From assembly GCA_024195585.1 (NCBI GenBank), contig SWBL01000027.1, positions 124,001 through 188,000 of the forward strand: a stretch of 64,000 nt of DNA. Reading direction: 5' to 3'. Position 1 is the stretch's first letter, and each line of letters begins with the position of its first letter. The position numbers were made by a program, and so were the translations under genes. This DNA comes from Aureobasidium sp. EXF-3400. Its lineage: Eukaryota > Ascomycota > Dothideomycetes > Dothideales > Saccotheciaceae. The notes beneath the pieces were generated by a model that saw only the letters and a program-made list of their open reading frames with translations, made no database searches and was not told the origin of the DNA. Positions 55,378 to 64,000 of this stretch are shown one piece after another.

Positions 55378-55991
55378 ATGGCTGTGTCAAGGAAATGCCG
55401 AATTCGCTTCACAAACAGCACCAATTACAAGCTACTGTTGAGAGGTTGGTATGCCCGAAGAGGTCAAACCATAGAAGTGCCGACCAGGTTAGTCAAACAG
55501 CGTCTGTTTGAATGAATTCGGCAATACGCTGACCTGCTCTCGAAGCGTACGTCACTGGCAAGATCATACTACGAGCGTTGCGTTCTTTGAAGGATGGCCA
55601 GATACTGCCACCGCCACGGCAGGAACCATTGTCTACGAAATGGTAAAAGCAGACGGGAGCTCTACAGGAAAGTTTGTGGAAATTCTATGGGCTGTGAACT
55701 ATGGTGACTGCACCAACAACGATGTGCGTCTTTTTGATACATCAAATGATCTGGACGCGAAACATGCTAATCGACTTACAACAGATCAATGTGCGAGTCA
55801 CTGATGTGGGAGAGCTCCCTAGTACGGAAAATGGTTGGATCAACAAATACGAGAGTTTGAGAGATACAAAAAGCCATAGGGTGGAATACTCAATCTCGGT
55901 ATCCCAAGGACAGGAGAAATATTTGCTGTTCGGTGGGATCGGTAAAGCAAGGGCAACGGAGGCATCGTTCGAGTTGCACAAGACTGTATAG
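55378..55991 (+). CDS. Small unrecognised beta-rich protein
   Basis: Three exons: 55378-55487, 55546-55723, 55785-55991; 164 aa, all junctions in phase. The start is AAAAAATGG. It reads MAVSRKCRIRFTNSTNYKLL then LRGWYARRGQTIEVPTSVRH, AFFEGWPDTATATAGTIVYE and KFVEILWAVNYGDCTNNDIN, short alternating hydrophobic and polar segments as in a compact beta-sandwich. No signal peptide. It ends LLFGGIGKARATEASFELHK. The layout recalls small fungal lectin-like or beta-sandwich proteins, but I could not place it in a family, so no function is claimed. The clean splicing argues that it is a real gene. Confidence 0.68.
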
Positions 55992-56481
55992 GGCAATTTG
56001 ACCAGCGGTAGTAAGTTATGGACAGTCTTTCTCTTCGTAACCACCAGGCTTTGCGAATTAGTCAAGCACTACGCGCCACGGCAGCTCATACTGGCACGAC
56101 GAAGTGTGAATAAAGAAAGTTGAGCTTGATATCTGCAGTGCTGTTCAAGGGGAGGAAGAGTATGTGATGCCTCCTCCGCAAAACCTTTCCCAGAAATGCG
56201 ACTGCCATTTTGGGCATCGTCGTCTGGTCGATATCTTTGCATGCCAAAGCAACAAATTCTCAAATCTCTCTAAACATATCTATGAGGCCAGTAAAAGCAG
56301 TCTCTATGTCCCCCGTGATGATGTTCTAAATGTCTTTGGGCTATTTCACAATATCAGGCGCTGCCACGCTGGGCTAGGTTCTTTGGGTCGCAGGAGTAGG
56401 TACAGAACGGTTACGCATGAGATTTGAACAAGAGAATATAAACGAAACGGAAGATAAGATCAAGAAACCCCAACAAGATCA
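55992..56481. other. Convergent intergenic DNA
   Basis: No gene seen on either strand between the small protein and the membrane protein gene. Confidence 0.45.
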
Positions 56482-57528
56482 TCAGGGAAAGTCGTTCTGA
56501 AGTGTTCCAAAAGGTATAGCCACGCTGCCACCAGAAGAGTCGGCGTAGGGCTGAGACGACAGCCTATCATAGAAATAGCACTCTTCACCCCTGATAGAGA
56601 CACCGGCACAATCGCCATCGAACGATTCAAGGCATAACTCTATACAGAAATCCAGACTGCTGGTTGCATACGATCTTTGTCCGTTGAAATCAATGTCGTA
56701 TCCGTTGCAGTAGAGCTGGAATTGGTTACCGTCTGATCTCTCGTAGATGGAACCAGGAGGCTGAGAACCACATGGGGTATCAGTGTAGATGGGCAAGATG
56801 CTGGTAACGGTCGCTGTGACAGGCAAAGAAGCAGTAGTATACAACATCGCTGAGAGCATTGCCAGTAGAGTGAGCGCTCCTAGAATTGATCTTATGGAAT
56901 AGCGAAACGACCCTAGATGAGTTACCAGTCTCCCGGGTTGCATCACTAGCGAGCGAAGGTCCATGTCAACCAAGAAAGTCCCGTGGGTCTCAGATCGTCT
57001 GAAGGCCTTGCGAGAGATCACTTGGCCAAGAGATGTGATAAACACTGTAGTGGAGAATGTTTCGATAGTCTTTGCAAGGAAGGCTGTCAACAACGCGGCT
57101 TGAGATTCTGACATCAAGCCACCACGACGAATGAACGGGTAGCGTTGTCTGCGTAACGAGACAAGCAGAAACACGCCAGAGAAAGTTGTAGAGTACAAAG
57201 CCAATGTGATGATGATGATTGAAGGAAGACTTCTGCGACGGAGGTGGAATGACTGCGTATCGAGGTTGTTGCCAAGCGCAGAGTCTATTTCAAGTCAGAT
57301 TTGAAGTTATGTATTGCGGAGCGGGACTTACATACTTTCGCGAGCTCTGTGCTGAGGTCTTTCAGGGCTTTTTGTCTGGCTAAGTGACTTCGCAGTGAGG
57401 GGCTGCGATATATCTTCCTGCATGTATGCTTCAGGTATCGAATTTGGGTAAGAAACTTCCCGTTTTGAAACAAGAGATAATATCGCATCGCAGTCCATCA
57501 TGCGTGGGGGTCCGGTACTTGTGATCAT
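56482..57528 (-). CDS. Membrane protein with C-terminal Cys-rich (PAN/Apple-like) domain
   Basis: Two exons, 57528-57336 and 57284-56482 (intron 51 nt); 331 aa. A polar N-terminus precedes three hydrophobic helices: SIIIITLALYSTTFSGVFLL, LLTAFLAKTIETFSTTVFIT and SILGALTLLAMLSAMLY. The remaining 110 or so residues contain six regularly spaced cysteines: PCGSQPPGSIY, QLYCNGYDIDF, FCIELCLESFDGDCAGVS, GEECYFYDRL. This is the layout of fungal PAN/Apple-like extracellular domains, often adhesive or carbohydrate-binding. The domain follows the last helix, so it would face the outside if the N-terminus is cytosolic (topology inferred). No enzyme motif. Confidence 0.72.
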
Positions 57529-58558
57529 TAGAAAGAGACTGGCACTGAAGTTCGAGAGAGCAAGGAAAGCCAGTCTACCAAGAGCCTTTTAAAAAGGAAT
57601 CTCCTCCATGTCTGTGGTCAACCAAAGCACACGAGTGATGAACACATCGCAAGGTTGACACAAACCCAGCCAAAGCCTGCCAGCGGATAGATCGCTAATC
57701 TGAGTTCGGCGTATTTTAGTACAAAGGGCACCAGCCGAAATTCGCCAGCATAGAACAGCGTCTCAAGGTGACTGCATGTATACATGCATGTAGACTCCAA
57801 GATGATCCATCCACAAACTTCGAAACTTACCCACGGTTGTTAGTTCACTCATGCGAGTTAGAGGATTGGCATTCCGAGACGGTGCTGCCAACAACAATAG
57901 AGCAGAACTTCGGGGCGCAGGCAGGATTTACCAGTTTCTAGGATGCATGAGGGCTGTAGACAGGGCGCAGATGTAGATTGGGGGCCAAAATCTGAGCCAC
58001 TGATTGGCCAGACAAGCCAATCATGATTTGTCAAGAGTTTTCGGAGGAAGCAGAAAACAGATCTTATTGTCGGGGATAAGGACCGGAAATGCAAGACAAA
58101 CATACCTTCCCGAAGGAGAAAAAACAGGATATGGTTGACAGAAGAAGGAAAGGAGGAAGGGCGAACCGGGGTTTTCTTAAATATCCACCGCTACTTTGCG
58201 AAAGGTCAGCCGGCAACAGTCAGATGTCAAGCGGAGTCAAACACAGAATGATATCAGAATATCGAGTACAGTTTGCTGGGGAGGTAGAAGAACCTAGATG
58301 CAGGCCCAAGCAGTAGCAAATGCTGTGTATACTCGAATATTATCAGGCCCATGAATAAATTGTATCAATACATATTCACACCTGCTTTTTCGCAGACTAT
58401 TGATGTATTAGCTATCATACCAAACTTTGTGACACAAAATGTTGGCATATCTAGCATGTATGGCCATAGTCAAAAACTAGACATCTCCGCAGATGGGCCG
58501 TTCCTGTCGATTTCCAAATTTGCATCGATGATTTATACCGCCATTGTAAACTGTTTGT
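57529..58558. other. Gene-free stretch of 1 kb
   Basis: Promoter of the membrane protein gene and 3' flank of the GPI-type gene. No supported open frame. Confidence 0.45.
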
Positions 58559-60776
58559 CTACAAGAAGAAGAACAAAATCATAATAACCAACGCCATTGT
58601 CTCGGTACGCGCTGCTTGCATATGCCCGACATCATTTGAGGCTTCGATAGTGGAGGTTGGCACACCTGTAGGAAGTATAGTGGTCCCATTCCCAACTTTG
58701 GAAGATGATGTGACGGCCGCGGTGTTGGTGATTGAAGGAGTGGACGAGGGAGTTCCTGTAGACTGTGCGGTAGCCGTGGTGACAATCTGTACGGATACTG
58801 CATCCGGAGAAACAACGTCAGAAGAGCCAGATGGCTGCTCGGAAGATGGAGCTGGTAGGCTTTGGCCGAGGAGACTGGACGTCATGAGATTGGATGCTGC
58901 AACTGGAATTGAGGCTGTGCTGCCCGCTATAATGACAATGGAAGTCCCCTCAGGGCCAGTCATCGTGGTTGTCTCCGGACTGACGGTATGGTACTTTGAT
59001 GTTCCGTCTGTCGAAGACACGTCATCAGAGGATGTAGGTTCTTTACTACTGCTGACAGCCACAAGTGAAAGCGAGGAACCGAGCGATACCTGCACCACTG
59101 CATTACTCGTTGTCCCTAGCAAAGTGTTGACGGCGTTACCGGGAGACGATGCTTGTCCTGGGTTCGGGAGTAGCGGATTGACAGTGACTGTAGATTGAAT
59201 TACAAGAGTCTCCCGAGTCGTTGAAGTCAGAGTTGTTGTCGATGAGGATGCAGTTGAAAGTTCTGTGTTGACATTGTCTGATGCTTCGATGGTGTTTTGA
59301 CCATCGGTATTGCCGATAGATACAACAGGGATTATGGTGGCTCCTTGGAGAGTTCCAGATACATGTGGCTCTGCGGATACCACAGATGAGAGCGGCGCAA
59401 CGCCAACTCTTGAGTTTGAAGCAGGAACAACTTCAGTTTCTGTTGAGATAGTTGCACTACCTTTGACGCCTGCGGTCGTATCCGGCGATTGCTGAGAGAA
59501 TATAATGACGGACGAGCTCAACGCCTCGCCAGGACTGTTGCTTGAAATGCCACGAACAGCTGAAGCTTCCGAAGTAAGCGTAACAACAGGAAGTTCTTGA
59601 GAGCTGGTTCCAACACCAACAGATGCAGGCATATCTGTCTGGCTCGCGATTTGTTCCGTTGAAGGTAGTTCTGCAATCAAAGGGGTAGTTTGCTGGATCT
59701 GACTAGCACTCAGCGAAGAGGCAGAAGTGGTGACCGAGCCCTGGGGCGAATTAATGCTAATCTCTGCTGTGGAAGAAAGTAAACTGTTAGTCTGGGCAAG
59801 GTTCAATGTTTTGACTACAAACGCAGACTTACCAATAGATGCGGACGCAACAGTAGTTGACGTTGTCTTCTCGGTGTTGATAACGTGAGAGAAAGCAGTA
59901 GGAGCTGCTCCAACAAAGCTGGTAACGGTATCGTAAAGGTAAGGGACCTCTGAAACTGCTTCGGCAGGGCTCCACTCCGCGCACTGCGGTTCCACATTGC
60001 ACGGCGCAAAATTACAACCTGTATATGGCAGGACAATGGATCGATTACCCCACAGTGAGTGGATCTGACTGGCCGTGACATTGACATTCTCGACCGGCGC
60101 CAATGAATAAAGCCATCCAGTTGGATCGAGCTGATTTGTCTTGTCTACAGGCATTGGAAAAGGTGAGTGGACAGGTGTGGGCGAGTATGTTTGCTGTACA
60201 AGACAACAGGTCTCGTTGAGCCCCTGGATGGTAGTGGGAAGAGCAGCACTCCAAGTCATCCGAGAATCGAGGGCTAGCACTTGGGTAGGGTAAGCACTAT
60301 TCCAACCATATAGTCAGCCAAGAAGAGCTAGCACCAATTTTCATGCTGCGAAGACTTACACAGTGATTTTAGACCCGTCAAGCGCTCCTACCACTGCTGT
60401 GACGGTGCGATCCGCGTTCGTGTCGGTACGTGTCAATGTCTGCAGGGACGATCTCGAAGCATACTCCGTATGCATTTCAGTAGAGGTCCAAGTGATATTA
60501 CTCGCTGTGTTGATCATCACATGTATGGTTCCGATCGTCGTTGGCGTGATAACTTGAGACCACGTATAACTCAAGGCAGTCATGGAAGGCCCTTGCAGCG
60601 AGTATGTAGATGTAGGACCTGGACCTTGAGTATGGTGTTAACAACTACATCAAATGATACCGACAGTTGTCACACCTACGTATTGCTGGGGTGTTTGTGA
60701 TGTAGTTGCAGGTATTACCTGCAAAGGTGCTCGGTATGATCCAAGCTAGGCACAAATGCAGAAAAACCAAAGTCAT
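58559..60776 (-). CDS. Ser/Thr-rich GPI-anchored-type cell-surface protein
   Basis: Four exons: 60776-60680, 60624-60360, 60296-59833, 59766-58559; 677 aa. The N-terminus MTLVFLHLCLAWIIPSTFAG is a good signal peptide. A Cys-containing domain follows (NTCNYITN ..., ETCCLVQQTYSPTP, YTGCNFAPCNVEPQCAEW) with several N-glycosylation sites. From about residue 270 it is one long Ser/Thr/Val-rich, low-complexity stalk. It ends GHMQAARTETMALVIMILFFFL, a short hydrophobic tail with no cytosolic part, as in a GPI-attachment signal. Intron 3 (59832-59767, 66 nt) keeps the frame and has no stop; its GTAAGT/CACAG borders show it is an intron. Probably a cell-wall mannoprotein; binding partner unknown. Confidence 0.85.
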
Positions 60777-61383
60777 GTTTGCGATATAGTTGCGTCTTAG
60801 GTCCGGGTGAATTTGAATCAGATCTCGCAGGTTCAATTCACTTGAGGGCACTTCAGCAGGATATATGCTAAGTGAGCATCTTTGAGCTTTCCGGCGTCTT
60901 TGCAGCCTGCTTGTTGGCATGTCAGCTTCCTTCGAGTGGCTTGAGCTGATTGCCTGCAAGTAGCTGATGAGTACTGCACCTTTGAGATACTGAAATAGCC
61001 TTGTTCAGGTTCTGCCGTCAATATTGGCCAGCTGAAAGATGTGCTTCGTCACTTTATCTATCTTGGGCGCCGGTCCATGCCTCGAAAGCCTCGAGAAAGA
61101 GGCCAGCCGTAGAAAAAGGTTCATGGGATCTGTATCTACCACGCAACCTTGACACTAACTACCTCGTCGAGAGGATTGATATCAGCCTTTTCACTATTTT
61201 TGGCGCTTCCTACGCAATAGAGTGAGAAAGCTGTGCCGCTCTGCAGATTTCCGTGACCATGATAAGGCTACTGTAGACAAGGTCACATCCAGGCGGTTCC
61301 CCGCATCGGGAGGAGGTTCAAAGATTTGACCATGCATAGTCCTGCTGGTTCTGAATCTCGGTTTTCTCATGCTTCCTACGAAA
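60777..61383. promoter_or_regulatory. 607-bp divergent promoter, GPI-type protein / protease-like receptor
   Basis: Two surface-protein genes diverge from here, which could allow shared regulation. No open frame or specific site stood out. Confidence 0.5.
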
Positions 61384-63128
61384 ATGTTGGAGCTGCTCGT
61401 TGTCGCAACATGCGTTGCATCGGTCGTGTCGAAACCTGCAAACGTGTCGATTCGACCACTAAGTGTACCACCAAGCGAATACTGGTAATATCAATCCGAT
61501 GACTCCTTCTTCTGAAGAAAATTATTGACGGTTGCTTTAGGGATGGCGCAGACAACAAGTGGTCGACGTTCTTCGTTAACATCGGCACGCCTGCGCAGAC
61601 TGTCCGTCTTCTGCCGGGGACATCGGCCAATGCGGGGTAGATCAGACGTCATGTTGCATCTCTCCCATGCACAATCGCTGACATACCAACCAGAAGTACA
61701 ATCTGGGCTGTGCTGGAGGAAGGCTGCAGTGTCGTCAACCCGGATCTGGATCTCTCCAGCTGCAGCCAGTCCCGTGGAGGCCTTTTTGAACGCAACGAGT
61801 CTACCTCTTGGTCGGTACAAGGTCTCGAGAACGGTGGAATCTTCAGCCTGGCGACTTACGAAGAAAGTCTGCTTGGCCTCAGCGATAGGGCCTCCTACGG
61901 GTTCGACTCGTTTTCGTTCGGCCTGAACTCTGGTTTGCCTATCATACCGCATACGCTTATCGCTGGTATTGTAAACGATAAGTACTGGGTAGGCAGCTTG
62001 GGACTCTCACCGTTCCCAGTCAACTTTACCAACTTTGTAGATCCTCAGCCCAGCCTATTGAGTACGTTGTTCAATCTCAGTCTGATCCCAAGCCTAAGTT
62101 GGGGCTACACTGCTGGAGCATACTACCGAGATCAGGACTCGTTTGGCAGTCTCACGCTTGGCGGATACGACACTACTCGATTCGTGCATAATGGGGTGAG
62201 TTTTCCTTTCGGAGCAGACCAGTCGAGAGATCTGCTTGTCACTTTGAGTTCAATCACATATGACTCGCTTGGAAGCACGCCACTCCTGACTCAGGACATC
62301 GATATATTCATCGACTCCATGGTTTCTCACCTCTGGCTGCCTCTGGAGGCTTGTCGTGCTTTCGAACAAGCTTTCAATCTCACTTGGGACTCGACCGAGG
62401 AGCTCTACCTGCTCGACAATTATACCCACAACAGTCTCCTTGCGCAGAATGCAAGCTTTACGTTTACACTCTCGAACGGCAGCTCTCCAGATAGCCCTAG
62501 CGACAACGTTCGGATAGTTCTTCCGTACTCGGCTTTCGACTTGACCATCGAGCCGCCATACGTGGAGTCTGAACAGAGATATTTCCCTCTCAAACAGGCT
62601 CAGAACTCGAGTCAGTATACTCTTGGACGTGTCTTCCTCCAAGAAGCATACGTTGTGGCTGACTATGGACGGCGCAATTTTTCCGTCTCACAAACTGTCT
62701 TCCCAGGTAGAGGTGTCGCCCGAAACCTGGTCTCAATCTATCCTCCAGGTTATGAACTATATGATAAAGGAGACCGAAAGCTCAGTGCTGGAGCCATCGC
62801 AGGGATAGCTATCGCAGGAGTCGCTCTTCTGGCAGCAATCATTGGTTTGTTAGCGTGGAGACTGATTCGTAGGCGTCGACAACATTCGCAGCCAGCTGTG
62901 GTTCCTGACCCTATCACAACAAACTACCCATCCAACGAAAAGGACGCTCATACGGAAGAGAAACCGGTTTGGAGGAATGACTCAAAGATACGGCATGAAA
63001 TGCAAAGCGTCGATTCTCACGAACTTTTCGCAAGAGGTCCTAGTGTTGGCATGCCCGAACTCGAAGTGGCAACCAAAGTGCACGAGATTGATGGACGCGC
63101 TAGTTCTGCGGTTGAGCTCGAAGCTTAG
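61384..63128 (+). CDS. Aspartic-protease-like (pepsin A1 fold) membrane protein lacking the first catalytic Asp
   Basis: Three exons: 61384-61484, 61541-61636, 61694-63128; 543 aa. Signal peptide MLELLVVATCVASVVSK, then WDGADNKWSTFFVNIGTPAQ, the entry strand of pepsin-like enzymes. Where DTGS should follow, it reads LLPGTSANAGSTIW, with Pro59 in the Asp position. The second motif keeps Asp273 but in an odd context (IDSMVSHLWLP instead of DSGT). Other A1 landmarks remain: SLTLGGYDTTRF, YTLGRVFLQEAYVVADYGRR. About ten N-glycosylation sites. One transmembrane helix (about 430-456) is followed by RRRR and a 90-residue cytosolic tail ending ELEVATKVHEIDG then a VELEA end, a pattern seen in fungal single-pass surface proteins. 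Likely a catalytically dead, receptor- or sensor-like protein. Confidence 0.88.
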
Positions 63129-63665
63129 ATTGACTGATCTCTCTAGCTGTCACAGATAGTTCGTAGATGTAGATAAGCGGGAGTGCTGAGGGTCTGAATC
63201 TGGATTCGCTCTTTTTTTGTATATTGGATGGTCTGTAAATAGCGATTTGTGCATAGTTTGTACTTTACTCGAATGTCTGCAAACGACATGGATGCCATGG
63301 TAAAGCGTGTAGCATACAAAATCTTCTATGATCAGGAGGTAGGCAAGCGTCTACGGCCAGCAATCATGTTTAGGCTATGTATAGAGATGTGTAATCACAT
63401 CAACACTGTATCCCACAAGGGATATGAGCTGTCTATTGTGTTTAGCGAAAAAGCACTGTTTAACGCCTAGTAGCATCTTTTGTTGACGACTCTCGGGAGC
63501 TTTGCTAGGCGGGGACGTTATCCGTGCGTCCGGTCCTCCGGTCGCAGTGACCGCGAATTACAGACCGTATCCCATTCAATCCCTTTATTGCTTTATACAT
63601 TGCTCGGTCGCACCCAATCCTTGCACTGTACCAATTCGTGAGATTACACTGGATCCGGAACAACA
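63129..63665. other. Intergenic DNA
   Basis: 3' flank of the protease-like gene and promoter of the SDR gene; GC-rich CCGGTCCTCCGG palindrome-like words at about 63530. No gene seen. Confidence 0.45.
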
Positions 63666-64000
63666 ATGGCAGGCTCTCGCGGCGCCCTCGTAGTCTTTGG
63701 CTCTGGTCCTGGCATCGGTCGCAATGTCGCTGCTGTGTTCGCAGAACATGGCTTCCAAAAGATCATTCTCCTGTCTAGGAACAAAACTCGTCTATCGCAA
63801 GATGCCGACTTTGTTCGTGCTGCGAGCGCTGGAGCGAGCGTGGACGTCATTGAGTACGACGGTGCTAACATGGAAAGTGTTCGTGCGGGTCTTGAGGAAG
63901 TGGAAAAGACTATGGGCGATGTGCCACTTGAGTGTGTGCTCTTCAATCACGCGAGACTAGGACCGAGCAAGTTCTTCGAGTTCACTGTCGAGGAGCTGGA
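63666..64000 (+). CDS. Short-chain dehydrogenase/reductase, 5' part (runs off the window)
   Basis: From the ATG at 63666 the frame is open to the right edge (111 codons). ALVVFGSGPGIGRNVAAVFA is the SDR cofactor-binding turn (GxGxGIG type), followed by KIILLSRNKTRL, and VIEYDGANMESVRAGLEEVE where classical SDRs have the adenine-binding Asp. LECVLFNHARLGPSKFFEF corresponds to the NNAG-like strand. The catalytic Ser-Tyr-Lys lie beyond the edge, so substrate and completeness cannot be judged. Confidence 0.85.
   Translation, partial: MAGSRGALVVFGSGPGIGRNVAAVFAEHGFQKIILLSRNKTRLSQDADFVRAASAGASVDVIEYDGANMESVRAGLEEVEKTMGDVPLECVLFNHARLGPSKFFEFTVEEL

Overview
The window is a piece of a filamentous ascomycete (Pezizomycotina) nuclear genome. 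The evidence is dense protein-coding genes on both strands, many split by short introns (mostly 45-70 nt, GT-AG, one GC-AG), typical fungal families (MFS sugar transporter, EPL1, KAE1, SPP2, MED10, PXA-domain protein, CaMKK-like kinase, GPI-anchored Ser/Thr-rich wall protein) and no bacterial features. A Dothideomycete (black-yeast-like) relative is my inference from gene style, not demonstrated. All gene models were built by hand from splice sites and reading-frame phase.

Layout. 0-3.8 kb is a decayed accessory stretch: the tail of a membrane protein, a reductase fragment (SDR) and a flavin oxidoreductase fragment missing both ends, separated by gene-free DNA that is TA-rich next to the breaks. 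3.8-12.4 kb carries a long-chain acyl-CoA synthetase, an unrecognised protein, a zinc-ribbon protein followed by a frameshifted gene remnant, and an MFS sugar transporter. 12.8-23.1 kb holds core genes: splicing factor SPP2, an F-box-like protein, a small charged nuclear-type protein, KAE1 (tRNA t6A), EPL1 (NuA4) and a lipid-droplet hydrolase. 23.6-26.5 kb is sparse (a small coiled-coil protein with a repeated LQDY motif and a possible broken small ORF). 26.5-52.9 kb is again core: cysteine dioxygenase, DRG1/RBG1 GTPase, a CENP-B-type HTH protein, a PXA-domain protein with an 855-nt intron, MED10, polyprenol reductase (DFG10-like), an ankyrin HOS4-like protein, an AhpD-like protein ending in a peroxisomal signal, SCOT, a CaMKK/Ssp1-type kinase, TRAPP subunit BET5, RFC3 and TRM6. 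54.1-63.1 kb is an accessory block rich in surface proteins: two unrecognised proteins, a membrane protein with a Cys-rich PAN-like domain, a GPI-anchored Ser/Thr-rich protein and a receptor-like aspartic-protease homologue lacking its first catalytic Asp. The window ends inside an SDR gene.

There is no operon logic; several genes are close divergent pairs sharing 255-270 bp promoters (kinase/BET5, RFC3/TRM6, PXA/MED10). The RFC3/TRM6 promoter contains an ACGCGT (MCB) element, fitting S-phase control of RFC3. Functional links among core genes are those of general housekeeping (tRNA modification by KAE1 and TRM6, chromatin and transcription by EPL1, HOS4-like and MED10, fatty-acid and ketone-body metabolism by the acyl-CoA synthetase and SCOT). 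I found no tRNA, rRNA, CRISPR array or intact transposon.
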